DNA of 64,000 nucleotides, from positions 124,001-188,000 of the forward strand of contig JBIKIQ010000006.1 of assembly GCA_044361535.1 (NCBI GenBank), written 5' to 3'. The position numbers and the translations under genes are program-made. The stretch is from UBA952 sp044361535 (GTDB taxonomy: Bacteria > Bacteroidota > Bacteroidia > Flavobacteriales_D > Crocinitomicaceae). Position 1 is the stretch's first letter. The number at the start of each line of letters is the position of its first letter. This document shows, piece after piece, positions 60,255 through 64,000 of this stretch. Below the pieces are notes generated by a model. The model was given only the letters and a program-made list of their open reading frames with translations. It ran no database searches and was not told the origin of the DNA.

Positions 60255-60794
60255 ATGAAAAAACCGTTGTTGTTTCCTGTGTTATTAATGTTAATGGCTT
60301 CCACTATTATGGGTTGTGGAGGAGCCAACCAAAAGAACAATCCACTAAAGAATTCTGAATTGGAAAATAAATTGGCATCGGCAAATGAAACCGCAGCGGC
60401 TGAAGAATCTGGCGTGCCCGAAGAAGAGCTAAAAGAAGCAGTACAATATGAGACTTATACCTACACCAAAAGTTTTAAGGAGGAGGAATTAGAAAAGGGA
60501 CCGAGTGACGTGCTTGATTTTAGAAAAAGGAAGAACGATAAGTTCATCGGTATAAAATTTTCAGATGGTCATAGTGGAACTCTCGTTTATAGAGACGGTT
60601 TTTTTTACAACTACACAATTCGAGAAAAAACAGAAGTTAGATTTGCCTCCAAAGAGGATGGCCTTCAAAGAATTTGGGATGATTCCAGATTGTTGCAGGA
60701 TGCCGGAGCAACAATAGCAAGTTTTGCCATGAGAAAAGCTGGTCCACGTAAAAAGGATGGAACCCCAGATTTGAGATATAGGGCGAATCAATAG
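60255..60794 (+). CDS. Hypothetical lipoprotein
   Basis: 179 aa. Signal peptide with lipobox IMGC (Cys near residue 21). A polar linker follows, then a beta domain with FKEEELEKGPSDVLDF and GTLVYRDGFFYNYTIREK strands. No family recognised. It is followed at 51 bp by a large secreted protein on the same strand, a layout shared with the pair at 23446. Confidence 0.65.
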   Translation: MKKPLLFPVLLMLMASTIMGCGGANQKNNPLKNSELENKLASANETAAAEESGVPEEELKEAVQYETYTYTKSFKEEELEKGPSDVLDFRKRKNDKFIGIKFSDGHSGTLVYRDGFFYNYTIREKTEVRFASKEDGLQRIWDDSRLLQDAGATIASFAMRKAGPRKKDGTPDLRYRANQ

Positions 60795-60845
60795 AAATAC
60801 ATAATACTTTTCAATCTTAATTTTTTCCGTCTAATTCTATTCCCA

Positions 60846-62420
60846 ATGAAAATAATCCAAGCATTTATTTTAATCAAATATTGTTTTTTCAGTACGCTAC
60901 TATTTTCACAATCAAATTCTGTTTCGGAGAACTGGTGCGCTACAGAAGGAACTTTAACAACAAATTCAACGATTCACAATGGTCAGCGAATATATGATGG
61001 TCCCTATTCATTTGTGGGAACTCGGGCGCCACACGAAGGAATGCCTAAAGGTACAATGTTAGTCAAGGGAACAAAGAAATTAGGATTAATGCACGGTGCT
61101 TTTTTAATGGAGCGTAAAGGAGCCCATTTTAAAGGTGACCGAAATTTCAGCATGAGTGGAGAGTTATCTGAAAATGTAATGATCGGCACGTGGAAATTCA
61201 AATCAAAACAGTATAATTCACTAGCGTACAAAAATGAAAAATACACCTACGATAAGAATTACATTTTAGAATTTAACAAAGCTGGTCAAATTATCAAAGG
61301 CACCCGAATTGACAACGATTATTCTTTGACCGAAGTGTTTGAAACAGATGAAAATGGTTATTTGAATGGGAAAATTAGTACTAAGTATTCAGATGGAGGG
61401 TATATGGTTGAAGAGGAAGAAATGTGGTTGCACGGCATTAAAATCTCAAGTTTTAAGAGAGATATTAAAACAAAGGCAATATTGGGTGAAAAAACCACAT
61501 ATGCTGATACGACCTTGATAAATTCTGCAAATTACGTTCCTTCTGAAAATGGATTTAAAAACCCAAGGTTTGAATCCTTAAACAAAACAGGTCAAAGTAT
61601 TAAAGATAGTCTTGCTCTGCTAATGATCCGTTTTGAAACAGCTATTAATTCCGAAGAATATAAAAACTCAACCAATATTGGTTACGAAAAGATGAAAATT
61701 GAGGAGAACATAAAAAAAACATCTTCTAATCTTGAAACATACAAATTAGCATTTGATTCCTACAATGTCAAAAAACACAGTGAGAAATTATATTCTGTGT
61801 TAAAAAACATCCGTCTTTTAAAAGTTAGTCTTGATGCCCAAAAAGACATTGAAAAGTTATTGGGTAAATTAAAAAAATCGGGTCAAATTGATGAAAAAGG
61901 TCAAAATTATTTTACATTTCAAGGTGACTCTATTTCACTTTTTAAAATAGATATTGATGCTCATTTTCAAGAAATAAAATTTGATAAAAAAACAGCTAAA
62001 TCACTTCAAAAGATGTTCAATGAAAAAATGTTGTACGTAGATTCAAATCAAGTGAGTATCAAATTAAATTTAACAGGTATCGATAGTAATTACTTTGAAA
62101 TTAGATCAAAAATCGAATTAACTAAAAATGAAATTGAAAACAATAAAGAAAGAATTGCCCAACTTGACCTTGAAAAAGCTAAATACCACGACTTTGAAAA
62201 TACAATGGCTAAATTAGAAGAAGTGTATGCGAAGTTCGAAAGTGAATTAAAAAACAACCAAAACCTGTTGTCCAAGGAAAAAAAGATTTTTAAGGTAATA
62301 TTAGATAGAGAAGCCTATAAATATATTTTTGATGAGGTGAATGAGTTAGGAGATTTATTCAGTTGCTTGGAGATTAAGTTCATATATAAATTACCTTTAA
62401 TGGGCAAATTAGAAAATTAA
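60846..62420 (+). CDS. Secreted YwqK-like plus coiled-coil protein
   Basis: 524 aa with a signal peptide. Residues about 30-210 have YwqK/MORN-like hairpins (LMHGAFLMERKG, ENVMIGTWKFKS, NGYLNGKISTKY). The C-terminal half (about 230-500) is a long Lys/Glu coiled coil. No catalytic motif. Architecture parallels the larger secreted repeat protein at 23808: repeats plus coiled coil. Function unknown; possibly surface or periplasmic. Confidence 0.6.
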   Translation: MKIIQAFILIKYCFFSTLLFSQSNSVSENWCATEGTLTTNSTIHNGQRIYDGPYSFVGTRAPHEGMPKGTMLVKGTKKLGLMHGAFLMERKGAHFKGDRNFSMSGELSENVMIGTWKFKSKQYNSLAYKNEKYTYDKNYILEFNKAGQIIKGTRIDNDYSLTEVFETDENGYLNGKISTKYSDGGYMVEEEEMWLHGIKISSFKRDIKTKAILGEKTTYADTTLINSANYVPSENGFKNPRFESLNKTGQSIKDSLALLMIRFETAINSEEYKNSTNIGYEKMKIEENIKKTSSNLETYKLAFDSYNVKKHSEKLYSVLKNIRLLKVSLDAQKDIEKLLGKLKKSGQIDEKGQNYFTFQGDSISLFKIDIDAHFQEIKFDKKTAKSLQKMFNEKMLYVDSNQVSIKLNLTGIDSNYFEIRSKIELTKNEIENNKERIAQLDLEKAKYHDFENTMAKLEEVYAKFESELKNNQNLLSKEKKIFKVILDREAYKYIFDEVNELGDLFSCLEIKFIYKLPLMGKLEN

Positions 62421-62851
62421 AAGTTTTTGTCGCTGCATTCCCTCATCGCGTTCAAAACGGTGGGGGATTTTTCCCCAATTATCTAATCTATAATTTTACA
62501 AAAAATCAAATTTTTTAACATAAAAACCAAAAAATATCTGATTATATGTATTTTAAAAAACAATTTTTGGTTGTTTCTTTTCTGCAGGAAGGTAGACGTG
62601 AAGAACAAAATGTGTGATAAAAAACAAAAATCTGAACCACCTTATTTCAACATTACTTTAACGCGTTTAAAACTGGCAGGGGAATTTTTACTGCACAATC
62701 AATAACTCTTTTGATAATCATTGTGTCTAAAGAACTGTAAATTAAAACCAGTCTTATTAAAGGCATGCAAGGTGTTATTTGAATCAACAGATAAGACCAA
62801 AAGCTACATTTGTTATTTGGATTTAATTTCTATTTTTGAAAAAAATAAATT
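62421..62851. other. Intergenic region with a degenerate repeat
   Basis: 431 bp. Two imperfect copies of CGCGTT-AAAAC-GG-GGGGATTTTT at 62447-62472 and 62662-62689, plus a GGGGATTTTTCCCC mini-hairpin at about 62463-62476 (no T-tract). The right end holds the promoter of the next lipoprotein. No RNA gene recognised. Confidence 0.35.
62809..62838 (+). promoter_or_regulatory. TTTG-N18-TAnnTTTG promoter of the small lipoprotein
   Basis: TTTG at 62809-62812 and TATTTTTG at 62831-62838 with 18 bp between, close to the Bacteroidota -33/-7 spacing. The box ends 13 bp before the ATG at 62852. This is the best-formed promoter seen in the window. Confidence 0.6.
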
Positions 62852-63208
62852 ATGAAAAAACAAATTTTAGTTGGAATGATTTTGTCTTTAACATTATTCT
62901 CATGTGGAGATAAAACGAGTGATGCAACTGCAGCAGCAACTACTGTAGAAAAAACAGCACCAAAGACCCCGGAGGATTATGCGGCAATGGAGTGTGAGTA
63001 TTTAACGAAAGAAAAAGCAGCCAGAAAAGCTGGTAACAAAGAAGAGCAAGAAAAATTTGACGAATTAGGTGATCAATTGCGTAAAGAGGCGAAAATCACT
63101 TTTAAAGACGATGATATGAAAAAAAAGGCTTATATGAAATTGGTTGGGGAATGCAGAAAAAATCTGAATTCACTAGATGCTAGCTCAAATGTTTCTGGCT
63201 TAAAGTAA
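62852..63208 (+). CDS. Small lipoprotein
   Basis: 118 aa. Lipobox LFSC at the end of the signal sequence (Cys near residue 18). The mature part is a helical, Lys/Glu-rich domain with one further Cys pair (MECEY and GECRK). No family recognised. Monocistronic: a strong promoter and a strong terminator frame it. Confidence 0.7.
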   Translation: MKKQILVGMILSLTLFSCGDKTSDATAAATTVEKTAPKTPEDYAAMECEYLTKEKAARKAGNKEEQEKFDELGDQLRKEAKITFKDDDMKKKAYMKLVGECRKNLNSLDASSNVSGLK

Positions 63209-63270
63209 TATTGTAATAATAAAAACAGTTGATTTAAGAGTAAGATAATTCTCTTTTTCCGTTTTAATAG

Positions 63271-63304
63271 AGCTCCATTTATCAAGGATAGATGGGGCTT
63301 TTTT
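63271..63304 (+). terminator. Intrinsic terminator after the small lipoprotein
   Basis: 13-bp stem (AGCTCCATTTATC pairing with GATAGATGGGGCT, with two G-T pairs), three-base loop, then a run of T. It lies about 60 bp after the stop at 63208. Confidence 0.88.
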
Positions 63305-63431
63305 GGATTAATAGACTATTGCGTTTATCCACGTTTGACCCGTTTGTTTGTTGAAAAGGGAAAGATTTTATCTAGTATTAATGATTTCATTCTGAATGAA
63401 AGCCAATTAAAAAATTAAGCAATCTGCCTTG

Positions 63432-64000
63432 TTATTTCAACACATTTAGCACCCAACTATTTCCAGTTTTTTGGGCAAATGGTTTGAGGTTTTTTTCAAT
63501 ACGGTTTCTTGTAGGTTCCTGAACATACAATAACGACGTGGCAGATTCAATGGCAATTCGGCTAAATGTTTCATTGAAATGTGATGCAGAAATGGATTTT
63601 GGATTACTTACCGTTTGTTGTGTATCAAAATAGGCGTGGCAAACAAATTGAACAATTAAATCTCCTATTGAAGAAACGCGGCCATCCATAGCAATAAACA
63701 CGTTAAAAATACGCTCTTTTATTTCTGAAACGCTCAGTACTTCATTCAATAAACCCATGTGTGCTAATGCTTTCAGTGGTCTTGCAAGAATCCAACATTG
63801 GTCACCATTGCTGTAATGAGGTAAAATCTCAAACAATTCGGTAATAATTTGTTGGGTTTTTTGCAAGGGATTTATTTCACGTGAAGCAAAGAGTATTTTT
63901 AATTCAAACCAGCGCGAAATTTGATGAAAGTGTAACTCTTTCAAATTCAGTCCCATCTGTTCAAAGGTCCTCCATTCAGATACGTTAAATTTATTTTCTT
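63432..64000 (-). CDS. Putative regulator, family member 3, partial at the window edge
   Basis: The frame stays open from the stop at 63432 to the window end; the visible part is the C-terminal ~189 residues. It aligns with member 2 through WILARPLKALAHMG, LIVQFVCHAYF and GNSWVLNVLK. A parS-like palindrome lies inside it at 63873-63888. The N-terminal HTH-like region is outside the window, so only the family, not the whole gene, can be judged. Confidence 0.6.
   Translation of the reverse strand, partial: ENKFNVSEWRTFEQMGLNLKELHFHQISRWFELKILFASREINPLQKTQQIITELFEILPHYSNGDQCWILARPLKALAHMGLLNEVLSVSEIKERIFNVFIAMDGRVSSIGDLIVQFVCHAYFDTQQTVSNPKSISASHFNETFSRIAIESATSLLYVQEPTRNRIEKNLKPFAQKTGNSWVLNVLK
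63873..63888. promoter_or_regulatory. Possible intragenic parS-like site
   Basis: TATTTCACGTGAAGCA: two mismatches to the parS consensus, perfect TTTCACGTGAA centre. It lies inside a coding sequence, so chance or codon constraint is possible. Confidence 0.3.

Noticed and set aside
62461..62477. GGGGATTTTTCCCC as a terminator
   Set aside because: Only a four to five base stem and no T-tract after it.
1..64000. CRISPR arrays, insertion sequences, prophage, rRNA and tRNA genes
   Set aside because: No regularly spaced repeats, transposase, integrase, structural phage proteins or RNA genes were recognised anywhere in the window.

Overview
The window reads as a chromosomal segment of a low-GC member of the Bacteroidota, most likely order Flavobacteriales (perhaps near Fluviicola/Crocinitomicaceae; the family-level guess is inference). 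The pointers are a protein with a type IX secretion (Por) C-terminal sorting domain, DUF4293 and DUF4175 proteins, a Bacteroidota-style YbeY, MeaB, and promoters of the TAnnTTTG (-7) type instead of TATAAT. Several of these -7 boxes lie only a few bases before the start codon, so some mRNAs are probably leaderless or nearly so.

Layout. 1-13.7 kb: a secreted T9SS substrate, small membrane and transporter genes, a GT2 glycosyltransferase, propeller-type surface proteins, then housekeeping genes mostly on the minus strand (meaB-elbB, an ABC-F ATPase, DUF4293, aroC). 13.8-21.5 kb: an accessory, defence-like island. It holds a WYL-domain regulator flanked by two paralogous small proteins, an HhH/OGG-fold glycosylase-like gene beside an Mrr-type nuclease, a Fic protein whose catalytic His is replaced by Gln and whose upstream region carries a seven-copy operator-like array, and a caspase-like protease preceded by several very small overlapping ORFs. 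21.5-26 kb: a DUF2059 protein and a putative regulator divergent from secreted YwqK/MORN-type repeat proteins. 26.1-32.1 kb: a minus-strand cluster of response regulator, dCMP deaminase, S41 protease and AsmA-like giant protein. 32.1-46.8 kb: DEAD-box helicase, a 561-bp AT-rich gap with DnaA-box-like sites, DUF4175, an anti-sigma-type ATPase, ybeY, mnmG (bounded on both sides by parS palindromes), a methyltransferase, polA, dnaK and an alpha/beta hydrolase. 46.8-53.9 kb: a tight minus-strand operon guaB - two PpiC/SurA-type PPIases - MoxR - TerC - unknown. 54.0-58.2 kb: rpiB, a GT9 heptosyltransferase-like gene, a GT4 glycosyltransferase and an LptF/LptG permease (envelope/LPS biogenesis). 58.4-64 kb: an XRE regulator with helically phased repeats, two more copies of the putative-regulator family seen at 22-23 kb, and lipoproteins or secreted repeat proteins next to them.

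How it works together. The housekeeping part couples nucleotide and aromatic metabolism, outer-membrane biogenesis (periplasmic chaperones, LptFG-like permease, glycosyltransferases) and core information processing. The two parS sites around mnmG, the AT-rich gap at 33.45-34.0 kb with DnaA-box-like sites, and a change in gene polarity there suggest that the chromosome origin may lie in this window. That is a hypothesis, not a demonstrated fact. The most novel-looking material is the caspase operon with its hidden small ORFs, the Mrr plus OGG-fold pair, the Fic(H to Q) gene with its operator array, and a recurring cassette of a putative regulator divergent from secreted repeat proteins.
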